64,000 nt of DNA from the NCBI RefSeq assembly GCF_030409555.1, contig NZ_JAUFPU010000018.1, forward strand, positions 1,093,143 through 1,157,142, given 5' to 3'. This DNA comes from Chitinimonas viridis (GTDB lineage: Bacteria; Pseudomonadota; Gammaproteobacteria; Burkholderiales; Chitinimonadaceae). The notes beneath the pieces are model-generated. The model had not been told where the DNA came from, did no database searches, and worked only from the letters and a program-made list of their open reading frames with translations. Shown one piece after another: positions 50,873-57,436 of the stretch (position 1 is its first letter; every line of letters starts with the position of its first letter). The position numbers and the translations under genes are program-made.

Positions 50873-50905
50873 GTCAAGCCTGCCTGATCATTGTCAATTT
50901 ACTTG

Positions 50906-50923
50906 TGGTGCCCATAGGCACCA
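50906..50923. repeat. Perfect inverted repeat upstream of minus-strand cassette
   Basis: TGGTGCC-CATA-GGCACCA: 7-bp stem, 4-nt loop, 34 bp upstream of ATG 50872 on the minus strand. A TTGACA-like -35 (50892-50897, minus strand) lies just inside. May be an operator or a terminator for the plus strand. Confidence 0.4.
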
Positions 50924-51019
50924 CGCCTTTTGATGCCGTGGCGAAGTTAGCAGCTCGATAGAACTATGTCATAGGCATTTTTACCCCCGCCTACACCATG
51001 CTCCTAGTCCGCAGTCCAC

Positions 51020-51043
51020 CTACTGGCCTAGGCCAGCCCGCCC
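51020..51043 (+). promoter_or_regulatory. Late-operon element, copy 3 (baseplate module)
   Basis: Third copy of the CTACTGGC-N4-GCCA-N-CCCG-N-CC element; its dyad TGGCCTAGGCCA is a perfect palindrome centred at 51029.5. It starts 54 bp before ATG 51074. CCCCCGCC (50984) and TAGTCCGC (51005) lie upstream as in copy 2. GACAAT at 51061-51066 may be a -10 box. It matches the place of a Mu late promoter in front of distal tail genes. Confidence 0.6.
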
Positions 51044-51073
51044 CATGATCCTGCGCCGGGGACAATCCCCGGC

Positions 51074-51424
51074 ATGGACTCCCTCATCGACCCCACTACC
51101 GGTGACTATGCCGGCCAGCGCATTGATACCCTGGCGAATGCCGTCTACCTGCGGCTGATGACGCCCCTGGGCAGTTGGTGGGCTGACCCCACCCTCGGCT
51201 CCCGCCTGCATGAACTCCAGCGCGAGAAAGACTTGGCCCGTATCTGCATGTTCGCCAAGCAGTACAGCGAGGATGCGTTGCGCAGCTTGCTCGATAGCGC
51301 CCGTGCCCGCCGCATTGATGTCAGCGCCACCCGCACCCAGCCTGGCTGGTGTGATCTGTATATCGAGGTAGAAGACGCTACTGGCCGTCTGCATACCTTC
51401 CAGCATCCCGTGGCGGTGGCATGA
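51074..51424 (+). CDS. W: Baseplate wedge protein W (Mu gp46, GPW/gp25)
   Basis: 116 aa. gp25-like lysozyme-fold wedge protein: VYLRLMTPLGSWWADPTLGS, RLHELQREKDLARI, and a C-terminal WCDLYIEVEDATGR. ATG 51074 directly follows an 8-bp perfect inverted repeat (51055-51073). Overlaps gpJ by 4 bp. Confidence 0.92.
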   Translation: MDSLIDPTTGDYAGQRIDTLANAVYLRLMTPLGSWWADPTLGSRLHELQREKDLARICMFAKQYSEDALRSLLDSARARRIDVSATRTQPGWCDLYIEVEDATGRLHTFQHPVAVA

Positions 51425-52485
51425 GCTACCCCATTCCCGACCTGTCCCATACCCGCGCTACTTACTTGCGTGACCTTCGCAACGTGCAGCCTGATGCGGA
51501 TGTCGATGCCGACAGCGACCATTACGTGCGGGCCACCGCTTTGGCCTCGGCGGTCGAGGGGCTGTATCAGCACCAGAGCTACCTCTACCGGCAGATATTC
51601 GCCGACACCGCGGATACACCCGAGCTGGAGCGCCATGCTGGCGTGCGCGGCATCTATCGCAAGGCGGCTACCCGCGCTAGCGGTAGCGCCACCTTTACGG
51701 GCGTTCAAGGCACGCCTGTCACGGCGGGTATGGTCATGTCCTTGCTGGATGGGCGTCGCTACCAAACCCTGACGGCTGGGGTGATAGCCGCAAATGGTGC
51801 CGTCACGCTGACCGTCGAGGCCGTAGAGGCAGGCAGTGCCGGTGTTGTGCCTGGCAGCTGGCAAGCCACCTTGCAGGCGCCGCCGTTGGGTATCGATAGC
51901 CTGGTCACGCTTGGGCTGATTGCAGGGGGAACGGACATCGAGACCGATGCCGCCTTGCTGGAGCGATTGCTTGATCTGATCCGCCGCCCACCAGCAGGCG
52001 GCAATCAATACGACTATCGGCGCTGGGCATTGGAAGTGCCGGGTGTGACGGCTGCATTCGTCTATCCGCAACGGCATGGGCTGGGAACGCTGGATATCGT
52101 CATCACCAGTGGCGATGGCCTGCCTAGTGCCTTGCTGTTGCAGCAGGTTTACGACCATATCAATGCATTGCGCCCTGTGCGCTCCAACCTGTTCCGGGTC
52201 ATTGCCCCCACGCTTCTGCCTGTCAATGTGCTGGTCAGGCTGACCCTGGACGGCGTGACGCTGGCCGATGCGACGGTCATGGTGAACAAGGCACTGGCGG
52301 CTATTTTTGCGCCGTTGGCACCCGGTGACGTACTGGTACGCAGCCAGGTGGAAGCCGCCATCAGCAATCTGCCAGGCGTGAAGGACAGGCGGCTGTTCAA
52401 CCCCATGGTGAACGTCCAGCCGATCTCGGATGCCAGCACGATCCAGTGGTGCCGGTTAGGTACCGTACAGGTGGAACTGCTGTGA
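51421..52485 (+). CDS. J: Baseplate wedge protein J (Mu gp47)
   Basis: 354 aa. Baseplate J family: YLYRQIFADTADTPELERHA, VRGIYRKAATRASGSATFTG, and RRPPAGGNQYDYRRWALEVP, PGVTAAFVYPQRHGLGTLDI. Forms the wedge ring that triggers sheath contraction. One-base overlap with the next gene. Confidence 0.95.
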   Translation: MSYPIPDLSHTRATYLRDLRNVQPDADVDADSDHYVRATALASAVEGLYQHQSYLYRQIFADTADTPELERHAGVRGIYRKAATRASGSATFTGVQGTPVTAGMVMSLLDGRRYQTLTAGVIAANGAVTLTVEAVEAGSAGVVPGSWQATLQAPPLGIDSLVTLGLIAGGTDIETDAALLERLLDLIRRPPAGGNQYDYRRWALEVPGVTAAFVYPQRHGLGTLDIVITSGDGLPSALLLQQVYDHINALRPVRSNLFRVIAPTLLPVNVLVRLTLDGVTLADATVMVNKALAAIFAPLAPGDVLVRSQVEAAISNLPGVKDRRLFNPMVNVQPISDASTIQWCRLGTVQVELL

Positions 52486-52994
52486 TGCATGCCTCGCTCC
52501 TTGCCAGCCTGTTGCCACCGGTTAGTTACGACCCCAATGCCCAGCGATTAGCGGCTGAATTGGCAGCCGAAGGTGCGCGACTGGATGAAGTGCTGGCCGG
52601 TGCCGAGCGGTTGCGCTTGGGCATCGTGCCTGGGCCAGGCATGCCCGTTGAGTTCTTGCCTGACTGGGAGCGCCTACTCGCGCTGGTGCCAGCACCGAAT
52701 GCTACCGATGCAGATCGGCTGATCGCCATCATCGCCAAGCTTAGGGAGACCGGTGGACTGAGCCGCGACTACTTTGCCCGCTTGGCCGCTGCCTATGGGG
52801 TGGACATCGAGATCGTCGAGCTGGAGCCATTCAGGGCCGGTGTCAGCCGGGCCGGCGAGCCGGTCTATGTGCCCGAGATTATCTGGGTCTGGTGCGTCCG
52901 CATTCTGGCCGCTGGCCCCATCCCTGCTCTGGAGCGCGCACTGCGTGATCTGCGCCCAGCCGATACCTACGTTTACTTTGAGTACCGACCATGA
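52485..52994 (+). CDS. Mu gp48-like baseplate protein (DUF2313)
   Basis: 169 aa from ATG 52485. DUF2313/YmfQ features: LLASLLPPVSYDPNAQRLAA, LGIVPGPGMPVEFLPDWERL, and DLRPADTYVYFEYRP at the end. Completes the wedge after gpJ and precedes fibre genes, as in Mu. Confidence 0.9.
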   Translation: MHASLLASLLPPVSYDPNAQRLAAELAAEGARLDEVLAGAERLRLGIVPGPGMPVEFLPDWERLLALVPAPNATDADRLIAIIAKLRETGGLSRDYFARLAAAYGVDIEIVELEPFRAGVSRAGEPVYVPEIIWVWCVRILAAGPIPALERALRDLRPADTYVYFEYRP

Positions 52995-53236
52995 GGCGAA
53001 TCAATTCCCCTGACCAGCAGTTCCACGATGGCGACCCCTCGCAGGGCGTGGTCGGCACCCTGGTGAGTGCGTCCTGGCTCAACCAGGTGCAAGAAGAAAT
53101 CGCAACCGTCATTGAAGGGGCGGGCATCACGCTCGACCCCGCCAAGACCAACCAGCTCGAAGAGGCCATCCGTAGTCGCGTCGGCCAACTCAATCGTCCA
53201 GCACAGCGCCTGTTCTTATCAATGATGAGGAAATAG
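52991..53236 (+). CDS. Short tail-fibre base protein
   Basis: 81 aa. RINSPDQQFHDGDPSQGVVG followed by LVSASWLNQVQEEIATVIEG is the conserved N-terminal attachment module of many long tail fibres, but the frame stops 40 residues later. Either the fibre has been cut down to its docking module or small downstream proteins form the distal part. Overlaps gp48 by 4 bp. Confidence 0.7.
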   Translation: MRRINSPDQQFHDGDPSQGVVGTLVSASWLNQVQEEIATVIEGAGITLDPAKTNQLEEAIRSRVGQLNRPAQRLFLSMMRK

Positions 53237-53238
53237 TC

Positions 53239-53565
53239 ATGCCATCAGGCTTTTTCGGCAAAGCCAAGATTACGGCCGTCAATACGCCCACCATCATCGG
53301 TGGCTCGGTGCCGGCCGGTACCGTGATGACGTTGAATTTGCGCATCACCAACCCTACCGGCACCAACGTCAAGGTGAAGGTATACATCACTAACGCGGCC
53401 AACCCGGTGCCGGCTGATGACTTGTTTACCCCACAAACCACGGTGATACCCAGCGTACCCTTGGAAGAGACGGCCATTATCTTGTCACCTGGTGAGCGCC
53501 TGTTCTACGAGGCAGACACGCTAGGTGTGATTGCCCGAGTCGCAGGGTTTGGGGAGCCTGCCTGA
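53239..53565 (+). CDS. Small beta-rich fibre-like protein
   Basis: 108 aa, beta-rich (VMTLNLRITNPTGTNVKVKV, LFTPQTTVIPSVPLEETAII, LSPGERLFYEAD), no signal peptide. Adjacent to the fibre docking gene (2-bp gap) and overlapping the glycine-rich gene. It could be a receptor-binding or linker domain; no family recognised. Confidence 0.5.
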   Translation: MPSGFFGKAKITAVNTPTIIGGSVPAGTVMTLNLRITNPTGTNVKVKVYITNAANPVPADDLFTPQTTVIPSVPLEETAIILSPGERLFYEADTLGVIARVAGFGEPA

Positions 53566-54059
53566 TGCCACAGTACAACGGAGCAATCGCGGGTAACGCT
53601 TTGGCGGGTTTCTTCCCCAATCGCGTAGAGGTCACGACCTCGGGCACTTGGGTGGTGCCTATGGGCGTCTGGGCTGTTCGCCTGACTGCTGTGGGCGGGG
53701 GAGCAGGTTCCGGTGAGGCTAATCTGGCTGTGTATGGCCTAGCTCCTGGTGGCCCCGGTTACGTGGCAACCCGCGACCTGTCTGTTACGCCAGGGCAGGT
53801 ACTGACCATCACCATCGGCGCTGCCGGCACCAGTGCGACCGGCAGTGCCGGTTCCATCACGGCAAACACGGGCGGCACCACCACGGTGGTCGCGGGTGGC
53901 CTTACGGTATTGATCGCAGATGGTGGTGGTACTGGCATTGCTGTGGGTAACGGCGGTTCAACCACAGGCGTCGGCGGTACGGGCTTCGGGCAGTACGGCA
54001 AGGGCGCCAATGCGACTACCCGCCTGGCGACCGCTGGCGCTGTCCTCATCGACTACTAA
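53565..54059 (+). CDS. Glycine-rich fibre tip / adhesin-like protein
   Basis: 164 aa. A beta domain (WVVPMGVWAVRLTAVGGGAG) is followed by glycine-rich repeats (IADGGGTGIAVGNGGSTTGV, GGTGFGQYGKG), the pattern of phage glycine-rich fibre tips such as T-even gp38-type adhesins and of glycine-rich domains on fibre ends. Likely host-range determinant; inference from composition and position. Confidence 0.65.
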   Translation: MPQYNGAIAGNALAGFFPNRVEVTTSGTWVVPMGVWAVRLTAVGGGAGSGEANLAVYGLAPGGPGYVATRDLSVTPGQVLTITIGAAGTSATGSAGSITANTGGTTTVVAGGLTVLIADGGGTGIAVGNGGSTTGVGGTGFGQYGKGANATTRLATAGAVLIDY

Positions 54060-54068
54060 GGGGCACCT

Positions 54069-54578
54069 ATGCCGATATATGAAGTGCTAGGCCAGAACGG
54101 GGCTGTCTTGAATCGCATCGTGGCTGATGCGGCTTTTGTCCTGGCTCATTACCCTGATGCCAGGCTGGTGGAAGGCTCGGTCGAACCCACTGAGCCAGGT
54201 GCAGGTGCTCGCCCCACCTTGCACATTACCGGCGTGATCAGTGACAAGCCGACTGCCACCCTGGTCGCTGCCGATCTATCCGAGGCGACTTGCCCGGTAG
54301 GTACCACGCTGGTGTTCACAGCAGAGCTGCGTAACAGCGCGGGTGAGGTGCTGCCCCTGGATGATGCCTTCCGTATGCCTATACGGCAGCGTGGCGGGCG
54401 TGAAGGCCTGCTTCTGGCCGAGATGCAGCAAGGTATTGTCACCGTGTCAGCGCCATTCACCGTGGCGGGCGACGATGGTGCCTGGCTAGTGGATGAGGCA
54501 ACCATCAATGCAAGCCTGCCGCCTGGGCTGCGGATGGTTTTCAAGGGCTTCGTCGTCAACGTGCATAGGAGTGCTTGA
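54069..54578 (+). CDS. Fibre-module protein with Ig-like segment
   Basis: 169 aa. The N-terminal IYEVLGQNGAVLNRIVADAA resembles a small phage tail motif; residues ~45-165 look like an immunoglobulin-type beta sandwich (GTTLVFTAELRNSAGEVLPL, GIVTVSAPFTVAGDDG). It sits where Mu encodes the fibre-assembly protein but is not clearly homologous. Confidence 0.5.
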   Translation: MPIYEVLGQNGAVLNRIVADAAFVLAHYPDARLVEGSVEPTEPGAGARPTLHITGVISDKPTATLVAADLSEATCPVGTTLVFTAELRNSAGEVLPLDDAFRMPIRQRGGREGLLLAEMQQGIVTVSAPFTVAGDDGAWLVDEATINASLPPGLRMVFKGFVVNVHRSA

Positions 54579-54580
54579 TC

Positions 54581-55084
54581 ATGACCGGCTACCTCGTTGC
54601 TCGGGTAATGACCATAAGCGAACCGGCGCGCACAGGGGAGCGTGGCAGCCCTTGGCGTTACACGCTAGCTGCAGATTACACGTTTGCTTCCATGCATCTG
54701 GCGGGTGTCACCTACCTTGATCCAGACAACCCCTGGGTGCGCATACGCGATGGCGTTATCACCATCCAGGCTGGCTACGCCTGGGATGGCTGCAGCCCCA
54801 AGCTAAAGCGCCCGCTATTCGGTCTTGTTCACTTGGGTACGCCAGACGGCGCATGGCACCTGGGCAGGAACCCCACCTACGAGGCTAGTCTGGTGCATGA
54901 CGCACTCTGCCAATGGCGGCGCCTGATCCCGATTTCCAAGGACGCGACCGTCGCACTGTTCGACGAGATGCTGGAGCAGTCCGGCTGGCGCTATCGGCGT
55001 CTGTACGTGTGGGCAGTACGGCGCTTCGGGCCGAAGGACTTCGAAGGGAATCAAACCGGGCCGAAGGGTCGTCGGCAAGCATAG
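54581..55084 (+). CDS. DUF1353-like phage protein
   Basis: 167 aa from ATG 54581 (AGGAG upstream). ITIQAGYAWDGCSPKLKRPL and YEASLVHDALCQWRRLIPIS resemble the GFxxDGAS...HDxLY pattern of DUF1353, found in phages near the fibre region. The conserved D and H positions hint at a hydrolase but function is unknown. Confidence 0.6.
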   Translation: MTGYLVARVMTISEPARTGERGSPWRYTLAADYTFASMHLAGVTYLDPDNPWVRIRDGVITIQAGYAWDGCSPKLKRPLFGLVHLGTPDGAWHLGRNPTYEASLVHDALCQWRRLIPISKDATVALFDEMLEQSGWRYRRLYVWAVRRFGPKDFEGNQTGPKGRRQA

Positions 55085-55204
55085 TGCAGGATGGAGGTTG
55101 CTGTGTAAACGGAGACATCGGGGCGCTTGCTATTTCCAAATGGAGCACCAATTGTAGTTGTGGGCTGTTTTGAGGCTCATTTGCATCCAACCAGGAGGGA
55201 TATC

Positions 55205-55696
55205 GTGCTGTCCACCAGTGATATGATCGAGCAATTTCAGCGATACAACCCAGAGGTTTGCAAGGCTCTTGACGGGTTCTTCGCTAACTTCAGGGACGAG
55301 TGTAAGAGACTCTGTGAGCATGACGTTAACCCGCGTGCGAAGTTCAGCTATGAAAGTAGTGAGCCTACACAGTTCACAATGGCCTGGTTGGGCCACGAAC
55401 TCACCTTACGTCTTTCCTATGGCATTGGCGAGATAGGAAATGCAATTGGAATCGTGTCTTGCAGGGCTGAAACCCCTGCTGACCCTACGGCTGGGGTAGA
55501 GGTCACTGCATTCGCGTTCAATAACTTAGGCCAACTTGGTCAAAAGTCTCCTCCTGGCATAAATCAAACAGCATTTTCCATGGCCGATCCTTCATCGGTC
55601 TGGTACCTTGCAAAAATGGTGCTTTACCTCGCGCTAAGTAGGCGTAGCTCCTTGTGGGCCAAGGAAAAGGGAGATTTTTTAGCTTACAAGGATTAG
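55205..55696 (+). CDS. Orphan cargo protein
   Basis: 163 aa from GTG 55205, with a strong AGGAGGG 8 nt upstream that decides the start. No family recognised. Alpha/beta, with cysteines at CKALDGFFANFRDECKRLC and no membrane segment. Lower GC and different codon use from the tail genes suggest a separate origin. Confidence 0.55.
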   Translation: MLSTSDMIEQFQRYNPEVCKALDGFFANFRDECKRLCEHDVNPRAKFSYESSEPTQFTMAWLGHELTLRLSYGIGEIGNAIGIVSCRAETPADPTAGVEVTAFAFNNLGQLGQKSPPGINQTAFSMADPSSVWYLAKMVLYLALSRRSSLWAKEKGDFLAYKD

Positions 55697-55730
55697 TCAG
55701 TCACATTAGGTGCTGCTGTAGCACTCCGCT

Positions 55731-55758
55731 CCAAAGGCCAGCATCTGCTGGCCTTTGG
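55731..55758. terminator. Strong hairpin after orphan cargo gene
   Basis: CCAAAGGCCAGCA (55731-55743) pairs perfectly over 13 bp with TGCTGGCCTTTGG (55746-55758), counting the two-nt loop. Only a short ATTT follows. It separates the orphan gene from the right-end membrane-protein pair. Confidence 0.65.
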
Positions 55759-55926
55759 CGATTTCGGAGAAAGATGGGCGAAAGCCCGCGCCTACATCAA
55801 GGTAAGGCACGCTGGATTCCTATGGACAGCCATGGAAGGGTTTGCAGTATGATCAATGTGGCTCCTGCTGTAGCTGAAGGGGCTGCATAGCAAATACACC
55901 ATCACTTTTCTAAGGAGCACTTGTAA

Positions 55927-56121
55927 ATGACTGATAAGAAGGATCAAGCACCTACCACCGCCCCCGACCCTGTGCGCCCGCTCAGAGAAAGTGTTCTTGA
56001 CCAGGTGAACACAAGCAAGGGCGACCTGATTAAGGGTGGCCATGATGTCGTGAATACCTTGCCCGCACCGAAGCCAATGCCCAAACAGGATGGCGGAAAT
56101 GGAAACGGAAACAATAAGTAA
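55927..56121 (+). CDS. Small proline-rich protein upstream of SLATT-like gene
   Basis: 64 aa, polar with many Pro, Lys and Asp (KDQAPTTAPDPVRPLRESVL) and a Gly/Asn tail; probably disordered. GGAG precedes the start. It overlaps the following membrane-protein gene by 23 bp, so the two are translationally coupled and likely work together. Confidence 0.6.
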   Translation: MTDKKDQAPTTAPDPVRPLRESVLDQVNTSKGDLIKGGHDVVNTLPAPKPMPKQDGGNGNGNNK

Positions 56122-56656
56122 CGAACAACTTGACGAAAAGCTGTATGGACTGTTGTTCGATGTGTGCAGATCGATCCGTTACCACAATAGGCGTCGAGCG
56201 TTTTTTGACCGGTGTGACATGCTCAACAATGTGGTCTCTGTCGTAGGTGGTTCTGTCGCCGTCTACGGGGTTCTGGAGCAGAATATTAAGTGTGTGGCGG
56301 TATTTTTTGGTGGAGCCGTGACGGTGTCCTCAGCCTTCGGATTGGTGGTTGGCTTTTCGCAGCGTGCTCGTGCGCATTCTGACTTTGCGAGGCAGTACAT
56401 AGAGCTTGAGAAGAAGTTGCGCAAGCTTCCGCCTTCCGAGGAGCTTTTCCGTGAGGTGTATGACGCACGGCTAACCATTGAGGCAGAGGAACCTCCGGTC
56501 AAACGGGTCCTCGATGTCATTTGCCACAACGATCAGATGCGAGCAATGGGACATCCTTCAGAGGAGTGGGCGCACGTTTCTATACTGCAGCGTTGGACGG
56601 CCCAGTGGTTCGATTGGGGCGATCATCGTCTGGGCACATCTGCATCAAAAAAATAG
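56099..56656 (+). CDS. SLATT-like two-TM protein
   Basis: 185 aa from ATG 56099 (AGGA 8 nt upstream); ATG 56090 is the alternative. An N-terminal helix rich in Arg/His/Tyr (SIRYHNRRRAFFDRCDMLNN), two close membrane segments (about 45-62 and 67-88) and a C-terminal coiled coil (FARQYIELEKKLRKLPP) give the SLATT topology. SLATT proteins are thought to be pore-forming effectors in nucleotide-activated defence systems. At the right end of a prophage it may act in exclusion of other phages. Function is inferred. Confidence 0.6.
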   Translation: METETISNEQLDEKLYGLLFDVCRSIRYHNRRRAFFDRCDMLNNVVSVVGGSVAVYGVLEQNIKCVAVFFGGAVTVSSAFGLVVGFSQRARAHSDFARQYIELEKKLRKLPPSEELFREVYDARLTIEAEEPPVKRVLDVICHNDQMRAMGHPSEEWAHVSILQRWTAQWFDWGDHRLGTSASKK

Positions 56657-56668
56657 GTAGTTACAGCT

Positions 56669-56713
56669 AGCGAGTTCGCTGCCCCGCATCCAGGTGGCGA
56701 ACTCGCTTTCTCT
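56669..56713 (+). terminator. Terminator after SLATT-like gene
   Basis: AGCGAGTTCGC (56669-56679) pairs perfectly over 11 bp with GCGAACTCGCT (56697-56707), followed by TTCTCTT. It ends the rightmost prophage gene. Confidence 0.8.
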
Positions 56714-56780
56714 TGTGGGATGTAGCTACGGAAGGCTGTGTTGAGCGAAGTCTCGGGTGTGACATTTGCCGCGCTAAACG

Positions 56781-56796
56781 ATGCCAAATTTTGCGC
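56781..56796. promoter_or_regulatory. Candidate right-end transposase-binding site
   Basis: ATGCCAAATTTTGCGC is the inverted counterpart (12 of 16) of the left site at 18106-18121 and contains the same TTTGCGC core repeated three times on the left. The right terminus should lie between here and the CoA-binding gene stop at 56909. Confidence 0.45.
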
Positions 56797-56908
56797 GACG
56801 CTATAAGAGCCGACTGTATCAGGCTGCTTTGACGCTTAGTGCCAGGGTTTCCCTGGCGCCTGCACAGCCCGATATCAGCAATCAATGACTTTGGTTCATA
56901 ACAGGCTC

Positions 56909-57325
56909 TCAGGCAGTGGCCAAGCGGGCGTACTCGACCATGATGCAACGATCCATCACTACGGTCAGGCCGGCCGCCTGGGCGCGCAAGGCCGCTGGGT
57001 GGTTGATGATGCCTTGCTGTATCCAGATGGCCGGGGCGCCGATGGCAATGGCGCTGTCGACCACGGCATCCACTTCGTTGGCATTGCGGAACACATTGAC
57101 GAGGCCTATGCGGCCGGGCACGGCTTCCAGGCTGGCGTAGGCGGGCTGGCCCAGCACCTCGGCCAACATGGGCCGGACTGGCACGATGTCAAAACCCCAG
57201 GCCTGCATCTGGCGCGAAACGCGATAGCTGGGTCGATCAGGCCGGGGCGACAGGCCGACCACGGCGATGCGGGGGCGGGCCTGCAGCAAGGCCAGCAGTA
57301 CGGTGTCGGGGGGGTTCTGGAACAT
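56909..57325 (-). CDS. CoA-binding domain protein (YccU-like)
   Basis: 138 aa from ATG 57325; a longer upstream frame is not supported. Rossmann-like CoA-binding fold: RIAVVGLSPRPDRPSYRVSR, VVPVRP-type strand, VVDSAIAIGAPAIWIQQGII, and AAGLTVVMDRCIMVEYARL. Homologues bind CoA; a defined cellular role is lacking. It lies directly next to the right prophage end. Confidence 0.9.
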   Translation of the reverse strand: MFQNPPDTVLLALLQARPRIAVVGLSPRPDRPSYRVSRQMQAWGFDIVPVRPMLAEVLGQPAYASLEAVPGRIGLVNVFRNANEVDAVVDSAIAIGAPAIWIQQGIINHPAALRAQAAGLTVVMDRCIMVEYARLATA

Positions 57326-57436
57326 GGACTGATGATGCCATCGGCAGAGCCAGCCGGGGACCGGGATGACCTGACTTGGCGCCGCTGACAATACCTTCTG
57401 GTGTTGTTGCGCGAGCTGGCCGCGCCCACCTGCTGT

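Larger units (their letters stand above)
17900..56850. mobile_element. Mu-like transposable prophage (approximate limits)
   Basis: About 39 kb with full Mu gene logic: repressor and Ner-like regulator, DDE transposase plus MuB ATPase, Gam, GemA, Mor, lysis genes, DUF1804 and large terminase, portal, head, contractile tail, baseplate and small fibre genes. All modules have open frames, so it may be functional. No integrase is present, as expected for replicative transposition. Candidate inverted transposase-binding sites lie at 18106-18121 and 56781-56796. Limits are approximate because TG/CA termini with a 5-bp target duplication were not found unambiguously. Confidence 0.9.

Noticed and set aside
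55654-55890. 78-codon frame after the orphan cargo gene
   Set aside because: Spans the 13-bp hairpin, has no ribosome site and an unlikely composition.
17974-56697. GGTGG as a 5-bp target duplication (GGTGG-TG left, CA-GGTGG right)
   Set aside because: The right copy falls inside the terminator stem-loop at 56669-56707 and left of the candidate end site at 56781. With ~25 TG and ~20 CA candidates, one 5-bp match is expected about half the time by chance.
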